The notes under the pieces were generated by a model. The model was not told the DNA's origin. It saw only the letters and a list, made by a program, of their open reading frames with translations, and ran no database searches. A stretch of 64,000 nucleotides of DNA from Corallococcus soli. GTDB taxonomy: Bacteria; Myxococcota; Myxococcia; Myxococcales; Myxococcaceae. Where the stretch lies: contig NZ_JAAIYO010000009.1 of NCBI RefSeq assembly GCF_014930455.1, positions 124,001-188,000 of the forward strand, given 5' to 3'. Position 1 is the stretch's first letter. Every line of letters begins with the position of its first letter. The position numbers were made by a program, and so were the translations under genes. Shown here one piece after another: positions 1-8,913 of the stretch.

Positions 1-2
1 CA

Positions 3-1235
3 CACATCGACGGGCCCCGGCGCCGCCTCCACAGCCTCCTGACGGCGGAGAAGCTCTCCGTGGGCATGAGCGACCGGCGCCTGTCATTCGCCGGGCTGTC
101 GAGCGACACCACCGTCAACTTCACCGACAAGCTGGAAGCGGCGGAGATGGAAGGCAGACACCAGATCAAGGTCCGCACCCTTGAACAGAAGCCGGCGCTG
201 CCCTACCCCGCCCAGGACCTGGAGACGTCCTTCACCCTCCGCCACAACCCCCGTGGCGTCCTCCACGTCCCCGACCTGAAGCTCTCCAGCCCGGGGACCG
301 GCACCGAGCTGAAGGTGCAGGGGCGGTTCGACTTCAGCGACGGCCGGCGCCGGCTGGCCTTCCGAGGGGAGCTGGAGCAGGACCTGTCCCGGCTCGCGCA
401 AGCGGGCCGCATCGAGAGCAGCGGCAAGGTCGCCGTCACCTTCCGGGTGGCGTCACCCGACCTCGTGGTCTTCCGGACCCTCTCCCACCTGGTCTTCCAG
501 AACGTGAACCTGCGGCTGCCCGGCTCCGGCGTCGCGGTCGAGACGCTCGATGGCAACGTGCCGCTGACGGAGAACGTGCAGTTCACCGACGGTCAGGTGC
601 GGCTCTTGAGCGACAGCGACGTCAACCCCTACTCGATGCTGCGCTTCGCCGACCAGCACCCCCTGATGTCGGGCAGCAGCTTCGTGTCGGTGGGCCGCAT
701 CACCACGCCCATGCTCACCATCGCGCCCCTCGCGGGCAACCTGTCCATCCACCAGAACGTGGTGTCCATGAGCCAGTTGGAGATGGGCGTCCGGGGCGGG
801 CGCATCACCGGCCAGTGCCTGCTGGACTGGCAGGGCAAGCACTCCACGCTGGAGGCCCACGTGCGGGCGACGGGCGTGAAGTCGTCCCGGGGCGAGCCCT
901 TCGACGGCAACGCCGCCGTGGTCATCTCCGCCAGGGACCGCAGCGTCAACGGGCGCGCGGAGATCCTGCGCATCGGCAACCGCCACCTGCTCGACCTGCT
1001 CGACCTGGAGGATCCACGCCACGTGGATCCCGCCACCAACCGCGTCCGCTACGCGTTGCGACTGGGCTACCCGGAGAACGTGCGGGTGAGCTTCAACCAC
1101 GGCTTCGGCAGCCTGCGCATCACCATGGGCGGGCTGGCGAAGCTCATCAGCATCGATGAGATCCGGGGCATCCCCATGGGACCGCTCGTCGACCGGATGC
1201 TCCTCTCCCTGACTCCCCCGGAGGCCACGCCATGA
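3..1235 (+). CDS. C-terminal part of an AsmA/YdbH-like envelope protein (5' end outside window)
   Basis: The reading frame is open from the first bases of the window, so the true start lies upstream; about 410 residues are visible. The visible part is rich in short beta-strand-like segments and ends in an LRITMGGLAKLISIDEI-type stretch, as in the C-termini of AsmA/TamB/YdbH-type intermembrane proteins that span the periplasm and are linked to lipid traffic between membranes. No signal peptide can be judged because the N-terminus is missing. Its stop overlaps the start of a DUF1318-like lipoprotein gene by 4 bp. This order matches the ydbH-ynbE-ydbL arrangement of enterobacteria and supports the assignment by context. 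Family membership is inferred from composition, position and partner rather than a diagnostic motif. Confidence 0.6.
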   Translation, partial: HIDGPRRRLHSLLTAEKLSVGMSDRRLSFAGLSSDTTVNFTDKLEAAEMEGRHQIKVRTLEQKPALPYPAQDLETSFTLRHNPRGVLHVPDLKLSSPGTGTELKVQGRFDFSDGRRRLAFRGELEQDLSRLAQAGRIESSGKVAVTFRVASPDLVVFRTLSHLVFQNVNLRLPGSGVAVETLDGNVPLTENVQFTDGQVRLLSDSDVNPYSMLRFADQHPLMSGSSFVSVGRITTPMLTIAPLAGNLSIHQNVVSMSQLEMGVRGGRITGQCLLDWQGKHSTLEAHVRATGVKSSRGEPFDGNAAVVISARDRSVNGRAEILRIGNRHLLDLLDLEDPRHVDPATNRVRYALRLGYPENVRVSFNHGFGSLRITMGGLAKLISIDEIRGIPMGPLVDRMLLSLTPPEATP

Positions 1236-1771
1236 AACACCGTGGGTTGCTGCTCCTCGCCGCGCTCGCCGCTCCCGGCTGCATCCGCGCCCCGGAGATC
1301 GTCCTGGTCGACCGCGCGACGGCGCTGGAGGAACAGGCCGCGGGCTCGTTCAAGGACGTGGAGCAGCGGCTGGCCCGCGCGGGCATGAACCCGACGCCGG
1401 TGCCGCTCACGCCCAATCAATTGGAAGACCTGGGTATCCAGCCCACGCCGCTCATCGAGAACATCGGCAGGACGCAGGCGGACCGCGTCGACGACCTGTT
1501 GCGGCGTCACTGCGTGGGCGAGGGCCGGGAGGGGCTGCTGGTGGTCACCCGGCGCCAGTGTCAGGCCGGGCGCATGTCCTCCGACGACGTCGCGCTGGTG
1601 GAGCGGGTGAACCGCGGCCGGATGCAGGTGTGGCGGTGGATGCACTCGGTGCGCCCGGGCGTGCCGGAGGCAACGCTGCGCAAGAGCTGGCAGCAGGCGC
1701 ACGCGGAAGGGGTGGTCTGCGGCGGCTGGGTGGAAGCGGGCGACGGCACCTGGGGAGAGAAGAAGTGCTGA
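1232..1771 (+). CDS. DUF1318 (YdbL-like) lipoprotein
   Basis: This is a 179-residue protein. A short hydrophobic leader ends in a lipobox (LAAPGC, Cys at about residue 17), so it should be lipidated and anchored to a membrane, facing the periplasm. The ATG overlaps the previous stop (ATGA), and CCGGAGG lies about 7 bases upstream. The body is soluble and helical with several Cys residues, including the C-terminal residue. It looks like the DUF1318 family, of which E. coli YdbL is a shorter member encoded beside the AsmA-like YdbH. Translational coupling to an AsmA-like gene suggests the two proteins work together in envelope lipid homeostasis; that role is inferred from the enterobacterial pair. 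Confidence 0.65.
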   Translation: MKHRGLLLLAALAAPGCIRAPEIVLVDRATALEEQAAGSFKDVEQRLARAGMNPTPVPLTPNQLEDLGIQPTPLIENIGRTQADRVDDLLRRHCVGEGREGLLVVTRRQCQAGRMSSDDVALVERVNRGRMQVWRWMHSVRPGVPEATLRKSWQQAHAEGVVCGGWVEAGDGTWGEKKC

Positions 1772-4700
1772 CGCCCGGGGGCCGGTGGCTCGCGGTCCTG
1801 TGCGTGCTCCTGGCGGGCGTGGCCGGGGCCCAGGATGACGAGCCCGACGGGGGCATGCGCACGCTCTCGCGGCTCACCGTGGGCATGGGGGACCAGTTCC
1901 TGGGGCAGCTGGCGCCGGATGGGAACACGCTGCTCTTCGTGTCCAACCGCAACATCGCGACCGAGCTCTACACCCAGGACCTGGAGCAGGGCCGCGAGCG
2001 GCGCCTCTTCGACGAAGGCGCGGACGTGACGTGGCCGCGCATCAGCCCTGATGGCAAGCGCCTGCTCTACATCTCGTTCCGGACCCAGGCCGGCGGACAG
2101 CTGTGCGTGAGGGACCTGCCGGCCGCCGAGGAGCGCCACTGCCTGGAGGAGGAGACCAGCGCGCTTCAGGCCGAGTGGATCGACAACGGGCACATCGCGC
2201 TGGTGAGCCGCGCGGACATCCAGGGCGACCTGCGCCTGTCGCGGATCGCGGTGGAGCGCGAGTGGAGCGTACGCCCGCTGCTCGTGCGCAACCTGACCAG
2301 CCCCACGGTCTCCCCCGATGGGCGCTGGCTGGTGTACGTCCCCATCGAACGCTCCGTGCAGCAGGTGGGCCCGGGCTTCGCCGCGCGCGCCGCGCCCCAT
2401 CTGGAGGCGCTCCGGCTGGACCGCCCCGACGCGCTCCCCATCCCGCTGACGCTCGACCTGCCGGGGCAGACCGGCCAGCCCGTGTTCGCCCGCGATGGGC
2501 GTTCGCTGTACGTGGTGCAGTTCTTCACCGACTCCAACGCGGATGGCGTGATTGACGCCAGCGACAGCGGGGTGTTGTTCCGGGTGCCCTTCGCTTCCGA
2601 CCGGGACGACGCGCCCCAACAGGCCGCGGCCTCCAGTCCGGACCAGCTCACCAGCGTGGCCTGGAGCTGCCAGTACCCGGCGCCCGCGGCCGCATCCCTC
2701 ATCGCCACCTGTTCACGCGACAAATCGCTGGACGTGTATCAACTGCCGCTGGACGGCCTGGTCCCCAGCGACTGGGACGTGCCCCGCCTCAATGAGGAGC
2801 TGGGGATGGTGGGGAGGCGCGCGGACCAGCTGCTGCTCTACCGCCAGCGCCTGCTGCGCGAAGCGCGCCCCAAGCCGCGCCGGCTGCTGATGATGCGCCT
2901 GAGCCAGCTCCACCTGGCGTTCGAGGACTTCGACGCGGCGGACTTCTACGCCCGCCACATGTCGTCCGTGGAGGACCCCGCCACCCGGGGCCTGTCGGAG
3001 CCGCTGCGGATCCTCATCGACCACCGGAAGGCCATGAAGGAGCGCGAGCGGGGCCGCATGGTGGACGAGCTGAGCGAAGCCGAGCGGCAACGCATGGCCG
3101 CGTTGGATCCCGCGCATGCGCCCAGCCCGCCGTCCGCCGTCTTCCAGCACGTGGTGCGCAGTGAGCTGGCGGAGTCCTCGGGGGACTTCACCCTGGCGCG
3201 CCAGGAGCTGGAGGTGGCCCAGCTGACGGACACCACGCCGCGCGCGGTGCTGGAGGCGTGGTTCGAACGCGCGGACGCGCTGTACCGGGCGCTCGACGAC
3301 CGGGCGGCCCTGCACGACGCCGGCCGCCGGCTGTCCATGAACAAGGTCTTCCGTGAAGACGACCAGCTCGACTTCGCCCGCGCCGCCGTCCGCGCGCTGT
3401 ACCGGGGACGCCCCTATGCGGAGGCGGACGCCGCGATGGCCCAGGCGCTCGAGACGGCGCCCGCCGGGTCCGCGTATGCCTTTGCCCTGGAGCTGGGCCG
3501 GCACGTCAATGCCTTGCACGAGGAGCGCCCGCCCCGCCCCGTCCGGGATGCGCTGATGGCCTTCTACCATCAGCAGAAGGACCCGCTCCGGCGGCGAGCG
3601 CTGGTGCAGGACGCCGTCGAGCGCGCGGCGAGCCTCGGCGCGGATGGTGTGCTGGAGGCCCTGGCGTCGGCCTACGTCGAGGACGCCCCCGCTGGCACCG
3701 AGGAGGCCCGCCGCGCTGACCGGCTGTTCCGCCGCGCGATGATGGGGCGCGCATACCGCCGGATGGGAAGGCAGCGCCTGGACGAAGCCCGCTCCGACTT
3801 CGACCTCGTGACCCGGCGGACGGGCTCACTGGAGAGCGCCGTCGAATCCATGAGCCTGCGGCTGCGGGCCGGCGTCAGCCCGGAGGTGGTGGAGCAGGAG
3901 GTCACCACCACCTCCGCGAAGATGCGCGAACCGCTCAAGCGCTTCGTGAAGGCCTATGTCACGACTCGCCGGTTGACCAAGCTGGAGGACGACGCCCACG
4001 CGAAGGCGGTGGCGACGGCCGTGAAGGAGCTGCGCGCGGCCTGGCCGGAGCTGAAGAACCAGCGCGCGGCGCGGGCCCTGTATGGCGCCATCCAGCACGA
4101 GGACTTCCTGCGCGGCCGCGACCCCGCCGCCGCCGAGCGCGCCAACCGGCACTACCTGGTCGCCCTGGACCTGGTGCGCAACAACATCCGCTACAAGGCC
4201 ATGGTGCTGGGCGCGCTGGGGCTCCTGCACACGCAGGTGGGCAACTACCACATCGCCCTGGGCTACCTCGACCAGCGGGACGCCTACCCCTACGTGGACA
4301 ACGCGGCGGGGGTGGCGGTGTCACTGGCCCGCGCCCGGGCGCTCCTGCACGTCGGCCGGGAGGCGGAGTCCGCGCAGGCGGCGGACAAGGCCCTGGCCCT
4401 GGTGGACGCCGCGCCGAAGCTGGCCCGGTTCACCACGTTGGCCCTGGATCGCGCGGCCCTCTACAACCTCGCGGCGGGGCGGTTCGAGCGGGCCCTGACG
4501 CTCTACGGCCGCGAGCTGCCGCTCGTGGAGGCCAGTCCCCGCGACGAGGCAGGGCTGCGCAACCGGCTGGTGGTGCGCCTGTCCCGCAGCGCCGCGGCGT
4601 TGGGCGCGGGTCAGCCCCAGCAGGCGTTGGAGGACCTGGAGCAGGTGGAGCGCGACCTGGCGCTCCCCGCCGTGCAGGCCACGCTGAGCCACGCGCGGGC

Positions 4701-5229
4701 CACGCCCCGGCAGGTCCAGCGCGCCTACGGCATCATCGCCTCGGGCCTGCGCGCCAACGCGGAGACGCGGCTGGGGCGCCTGGACGCCGCGGCCCGCGCG
4801 CTCGAACAGCGGCGCGCGCTGTTCCTGGAGCAGTTCGACGACACGGACCGCGACGAGGACATCCGCGCGGCGACGCTGGCGGAGCTGCGGCTGGCCGAGA
4901 ACGCCGTGGACCGTCAGGACCCGGCGCTGGCGGCCCGCTGGCTGGGCAAGGCGCTGGAGCACGCCGACGCGCTGATGGAGCGCACCCACGCGCCGGTCGA
5001 TGCAGGACAACTGGACGTGCTCTGGTTCGCGGCGCAGCTGCACGCGGAAGGAAAGGCTCGGCTGCCCTTCAACGTGCCCCAGCGCCTGGACAAGGCGCGG
5101 CGCGCCCTCCTCCAACAGCGTGACCCCATCTGGCGCGACTACCTGTCGTGGTTCGACATCTACCTGGCGCTCGGTGAGGCCGAGGGGCCTGGCCCGGTCG
5201 CCAGGGAGACGCCGGGCCAGACTCCCTAG
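1765..5229 (+). CDS. Exported beta-propeller (PD40/TolB-like) and TPR protein
   Basis: The frame is open further upstream, but GTG at 1765 is preferred: GGGGAGAGA lies 6 bases before it, it overlaps the previous stop, and it places a signal peptide (about residues 1-22, ending VAGAQ) at the N-terminus. That gives 1154 residues. Residues about 40-335 contain repeated strands with PD40-type signatures (SPDGKRLLY, SPDGRWLVY, ARDGRSLYV), as in TolB-like propellers. The rest, to about residue 1130, is an alpha-helical Ala/Leu/Arg-rich solenoid of TPR character with lengths such as GNYHIALGYLDQ. This is likely a large periplasmic scaffold. It follows the AsmA/DUF1318 pair without a gap and probably shares its transcript. 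The specific function is unknown. Confidence 0.7.
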   Translation: MLTPGGRWLAVLCVLLAGVAGAQDDEPDGGMRTLSRLTVGMGDQFLGQLAPDGNTLLFVSNRNIATELYTQDLEQGRERRLFDEGADVTWPRISPDGKRLLYISFRTQAGGQLCVRDLPAAEERHCLEEETSALQAEWIDNGHIALVSRADIQGDLRLSRIAVEREWSVRPLLVRNLTSPTVSPDGRWLVYVPIERSVQQVGPGFAARAAPHLEALRLDRPDALPIPLTLDLPGQTGQPVFARDGRSLYVVQFFTDSNADGVIDASDSGVLFRVPFASDRDDAPQQAAASSPDQLTSVAWSCQYPAPAAASLIATCSRDKSLDVYQLPLDGLVPSDWDVPRLNEELGMVGRRADQLLLYRQRLLREARPKPRRLLMMRLSQLHLAFEDFDAADFYARHMSSVEDPATRGLSEPLRILIDHRKAMKERERGRMVDELSEAERQRMAALDPAHAPSPPSAVFQHVVRSELAESSGDFTLARQELEVAQLTDTTPRAVLEAWFERADALYRALDDRAALHDAGRRLSMNKVFREDDQLDFARAAVRALYRGRPYAEADAAMAQALETAPAGSAYAFALELGRHVNALHEERPPRPVRDALMAFYHQQKDPLRRRALVQDAVERAASLGADGVLEALASAYVEDAPAGTEEARRADRLFRRAMMGRAYRRMGRQRLDEARSDFDLVTRRTGSLESAVESMSLRLRAGVSPEVVEQEVTTTSAKMREPLKRFVKAYVTTRRLTKLEDDAHAKAVATAVKELRAAWPELKNQRAARALYGAIQHEDFLRGRDPAAAERANRHYLVALDLVRNNIRYKAMVLGALGLLHTQVGNYHIALGYLDQRDAYPYVDNAAGVAVSLARARALLHVGREAESAQAADKALALVDAAPKLARFTTLALDRAALYNLAAGRFERALTLYGRELPLVEASPRDEAGLRNRLVVRLSRSAAALGAGQPQQALEDLEQVERDLALPAVQATLSHARATPRQVQRAYGIIASGLRANAETRLGRLDAAARALEQRRALFLEQFDDTDRDEDIRAATLAELRLAENAVDRQDPALAARWLGKALEHADALMERTHAPVDAGQLDVLWFAAQLHAEGKARLPFNVPQRLDKARRALLQQRDPIWRDYLSWFDIYLALGEAEGPGPVARETPGQTP

Positions 5230-5248
5230 CTCCCCCACGGACGCGAAC

Positions 5249-5301
5249 GGCCCGGCGAGCTGGCCCTCCTCCTGGATGCAGGGCGGGCCAGCAGCCGGGC
5301 C
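5249..5301. terminator. Stem-loop after the AsmA-propeller operon
   Basis: An 18-base arm at 5249-5266 (starts GGCCCGGC) pairs with 5285-5301 with one bulged base, leaving a loop of about 18 bases. It lies 20 bases after the propeller gene stop. No U-run follows, as is common in GC-rich genomes. Confidence 0.45.
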
Positions 5302-5395
5302 CCGGCTGTCCATTGTCCCGGCGGCCGAGAGGTATTCGCCGGACCTGTCTCCACCTTCACGCGGTGCACTGTCAGCCAGGACTTGGAGACGCCGC

Positions 5396-5845
5396 GTGAA
5401 GGTGAACCTGTTCCAGCTCTTCGCGGTCTCGGCCGTGGTGATGGGCATGGCCCAGACCCTCACCCGGGAGCGCATCTTCGCAGGGGTGCGTGAGCGGCTG
5501 GGTGGGAAGGACACCTGGGCGGGCTATCTCGTGTCCTGCCCCTACTGTGCCTCCCACTACTTCGCGTTCGTGCTCGTCCCGCTCACGGGGACCTACGCCA
5601 TCGATGTGACGGTGGGCGGCTGGGTGGGCGGTGTGCTGCGCTGGTTCCTGTCCTCCCTGTTGATCACCGTCATCGCGGCCTTCTTCCGCGTCATCTTCTG
5701 GTTCGTGGACGAAACCCAGGGGCTGGTGCGGCGGCGTCAGCGGACGGAGGAAGAGGAGACCGCCACCCGGCGGCTCATGCGCAAGAAGGTGGAGCGGACC
5801 ATCGCGCCCCAGGAGCACGCCGGGCCTCCGGAGCCGCCGCACTGA
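5396..5845 (+). CDS. Small DUF1360-like integral membrane protein
   Basis: This is a protein of about 149 residues starting at GTG 5396, with TTGGAG 7 bases upstream; a second GTG at 5402 is possible. Hydrophobic segments fall near residues 4-20, 50-65 and 72-98. A CPYCASHYFAF motif near residue 47 resembles the Cys-Pro-x-Cys signature of DUF1360-type small membrane proteins, whose function is not known. The C-terminal tail is charged (RRRQRTEEEE...) and probably cytoplasmic. It sits in a 700-bp interval between the propeller operon and a beta-helix lipoprotein and appears to be its own transcription unit. The family call rests on the CxxC motif and topology only. Confidence 0.6.
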   Translation: MKVNLFQLFAVSAVVMGMAQTLTRERIFAGVRERLGGKDTWAGYLVSCPYCASHYFAFVLVPLTGTYAIDVTVGGWVGGVLRWFLSSLLITVIAAFFRVIFWFVDETQGLVRRRQRTEEEETATRRLMRKKVERTIAPQEHAGPPEPPH

Positions 5846-5869
5846 AGGGGACTCCCCGCTCGAACCTCG

Positions 5870-5962
5870 TCAGGCCGGGTGGCCCTCGCCGCGACGGAAC
5901 GCGCCGGGCGCGACGCCAAAGGAGCGTTTGAACGCGCGGATGAAGGCGGCCAGGGGGAGACA
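5870..5962 (-). pseudogene. Remnant of an AraC-family regulator C-terminus
   Basis: On the minus strand the codons read AAFIRAFKRSFGVAPGAFRR followed by a short tail. This is the typical last helix-turn-helix segment of AraC/XylS regulators (F-x-RAFKR-x-FG-x-P-x-x-FRR). Only about 30 residues of AraC character remain; upstream on that strand the sequence runs into the beta-helix lipoprotein gene and loses similarity. This suggests a deleted regulator replaced by neighbouring DNA. Confidence 0.6.
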
Positions 5963-6020
5963 CGGGCACGCTCGTCTCCGGCGGGGCGCCGCCCTACACT
6001 GCCTCCATCCCGGAGGATGG

Positions 6021-7157
<1,137 letters not shown>

Positions 7158-7262
7158 CGGACGTGCCGCCCGCTCCCACCGCCACCGCGGCGGGAGCACA
7201 CCGGACACGCCTTCAACAGCCCGGCCCACTGCGCGAGCCACGCTGGCGGAAGTTTTCACGCT

Positions 7263-7293
7263 CCTGGAAAAACAGGAAAATACCTGAAAACAG
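7263..7293. promoter_or_regulatory. 10-bp-phased CCTG/CAGG repeats upstream of ELWxxDGT gene
   Basis: CCTG (7263), CAGG (7273), CCTG (7283) and CAG (7291) alternate at about 10-bp steps within an A-rich stretch, on one face of the helix. They lie about 80-110 bases before the ATG at 7374. This is the only AT-rich part of the 216-bp gap and is a plausible operator or promoter element. Confidence 0.3.
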
Positions 7294-7373
7294 TCCTACC
7301 TCCTCTGGGGCCCCCTTGGATGCCAAGGCATTGCACCCCACCCTCTGCTTGCTTTGAGCCGGAAGGAGAGGAC

Positions 7374-8852
7374 ATGCGTGTAATGAATTGGGGTTCCCTG
7401 CTGTGGTTGGGATTGGCGGGGATGGGCTGTGGCGGTTCGGTGGGTGAAGACGTGTCAGGGGAGCCCGTGCTCCCGTCGGCGGAGTCCGCACCCGCCCAGG
7501 TGACCGCGCAGGCGTGCCCGGAAGGGGTGGCGTCCCGGGTGAAGGCCGTCATGACGCCGGGCCTGGGAGGCTTCATGGGGGAGCTGACCGACGTCCAGGG
7601 GACGCTCTACTTCATCACCTCCACGTACGACAGTGACGCCATCCTGTGGCGCAGCGACGGCACGGAGGCGGGCACCGTCCCGGTGAAGGTGTTTCCGCGG
7701 GACTTCCTCAACGCCCCCCAGCCGGAGAATCTGGTCGCGGTGGGCAACCGGCTCTTCTTCCAGTTCTCCGACCCGGCCACCGGGAACGAGCTCTGGGTCA
7801 GCGATGGGACGGAGGCCGGGACCCGGCGGGTCGAGGACATCACGCCCGGGCCCGAGGGGTCCTCGCTGGACAATCTCACCGACATCAATGGGCGGCTGGT
7901 CTTCTTCCGCTACGTGCCCGTGCCGGGAGGAGGGTCGCGGCCGGAGCTGTGGCGCTCGGACGGGACGGTCGCGGGCACGCTGCGGGTGCGCAACTTCAGC
8001 GGGTTCTCCGGACTCGACGCCGACACCTTGAAGGTCGGCAATGCGTTGATCTTCTTCTTCGGCCAGGACACGGGCACCACCCTGTGGCGCACCGATGGCA
8101 CGCTGGCCGGGACCACGGCCGTCAAGCAGTTGGACGCGGAGCCCCTCGACATCACGCAGGTGAACCGCGTGGGAGACCCCGGGGTGTTCATCCTGGCGGA
8201 CGGCCCCAACTACGAGGTGTGGAAGACGAATGGCACCTCCGCGGGGACCGTCCGGCTGGACGCGTTCGGCAAGCCCGTGGGCCTCATCGGGACGCTGGGC
8301 TCGTACGTCTACCTGGACTCCATGGACAACCCGACGACGAAGCGGCTGCGCATCGACCGACTCTCGTTGAACGGCGGGGGCAAGGCCCATGTCACCACCC
8401 TGCCCAACCCCTTCGGCGCCGGTGAGGACGCGTACCCCTACCTGCAGCGCGCGGTCGTCTCCGGAGGCGACCTCTACTTCTCCATGGCCATCGGCAGCCC
8501 TGGCCCCGCGCCCGTGAACGTGTCGCTGTGGGCAACCAGTGGGACCGCCGCCGGGACCCGCAAGCTCTACAACACGCTCTCCCGGGGAGACGAGTACTGG
8601 TCCCCCCTGTTCGCCACCGGCGCGGGCCAGGTCCTGTTCGGCGCCGACCCGGCGGAAGCTGGGCCCATCATCCCCTACTTCACCCGGGGCAGCGTGGCGA
8701 CCACCGGCCGACTGGCGGACGTCACGAGGCCGGATTCGTTCACCCGCGTGGGCGGTCGCGTCTTCTTCACCGCCTACGACGACACCGGGCTGCGCCAGCT
8801 GTGGTCCGTGCCGGCCAACTTCACCTGCCCGCCGGGGCCCGCGGCCCGGTAG
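7374..8852 (+). CDS. ELWxxDGT-repeat lipoprotein
   Basis: This is a 492-residue protein; ATG at 7374 has GGAAGGAG 5-12 bases upstream. The leader MRVMNWGSLLWLGLAGMGCGG ends in a lipobox Cys. The body carries many copies of the ELWxxDGTxxGT repeat (ILWRSDGTEAGT, ELWVSDGTEAGT, ELWRSDGTVAGT, TLWRTDGTLAGT, EVWKTNGTSAGT), spaced about 50 residues apart, which form beta-propeller blades in this family. Such proteins are abundant in myxobacterial outer envelopes, but no biochemical role is established. It is followed by a strong stem-loop shared with the convergent chitinase gene. Confidence 0.85.
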   Translation: MRVMNWGSLLWLGLAGMGCGGSVGEDVSGEPVLPSAESAPAQVTAQACPEGVASRVKAVMTPGLGGFMGELTDVQGTLYFITSTYDSDAILWRSDGTEAGTVPVKVFPRDFLNAPQPENLVAVGNRLFFQFSDPATGNELWVSDGTEAGTRRVEDITPGPEGSSLDNLTDINGRLVFFRYVPVPGGGSRPELWRSDGTVAGTLRVRNFSGFSGLDADTLKVGNALIFFFGQDTGTTLWRTDGTLAGTTAVKQLDAEPLDITQVNRVGDPGVFILADGPNYEVWKTNGTSAGTVRLDAFGKPVGLIGTLGSYVYLDSMDNPTTKRLRIDRLSLNGGGKAHVTTLPNPFGAGEDAYPYLQRAVVSGGDLYFSMAIGSPGPAPVNVSLWATSGTAAGTRKLYNTLSRGDEYWSPLFATGAGQVLFGADPAEAGPIIPYFTRGSVATTGRLADVTRPDSFTRVGGRVFFTAYDDTGLRQLWSVPANFTCPPGPAAR

Positions 8853-8872
8853 GCGCGACGCCGCACGCCGCA

Positions 8873-8899
8873 CGCCCACCGGAGTGCAGCCGGTGGGCG
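8873..8899. terminator. Bidirectional terminator hairpin
   Basis: CGCCCACCGG at 8873-8882 and CCGGTGGGCG at 8890-8899 form a perfect 10-bp stem with a 7-base loop. It lies in the 61-bp gap between two convergent genes (stops at 8852 and 8914). Confidence 0.75.
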
Positions 8900-8913
8900 G
8901 GCGGCATCACGGC

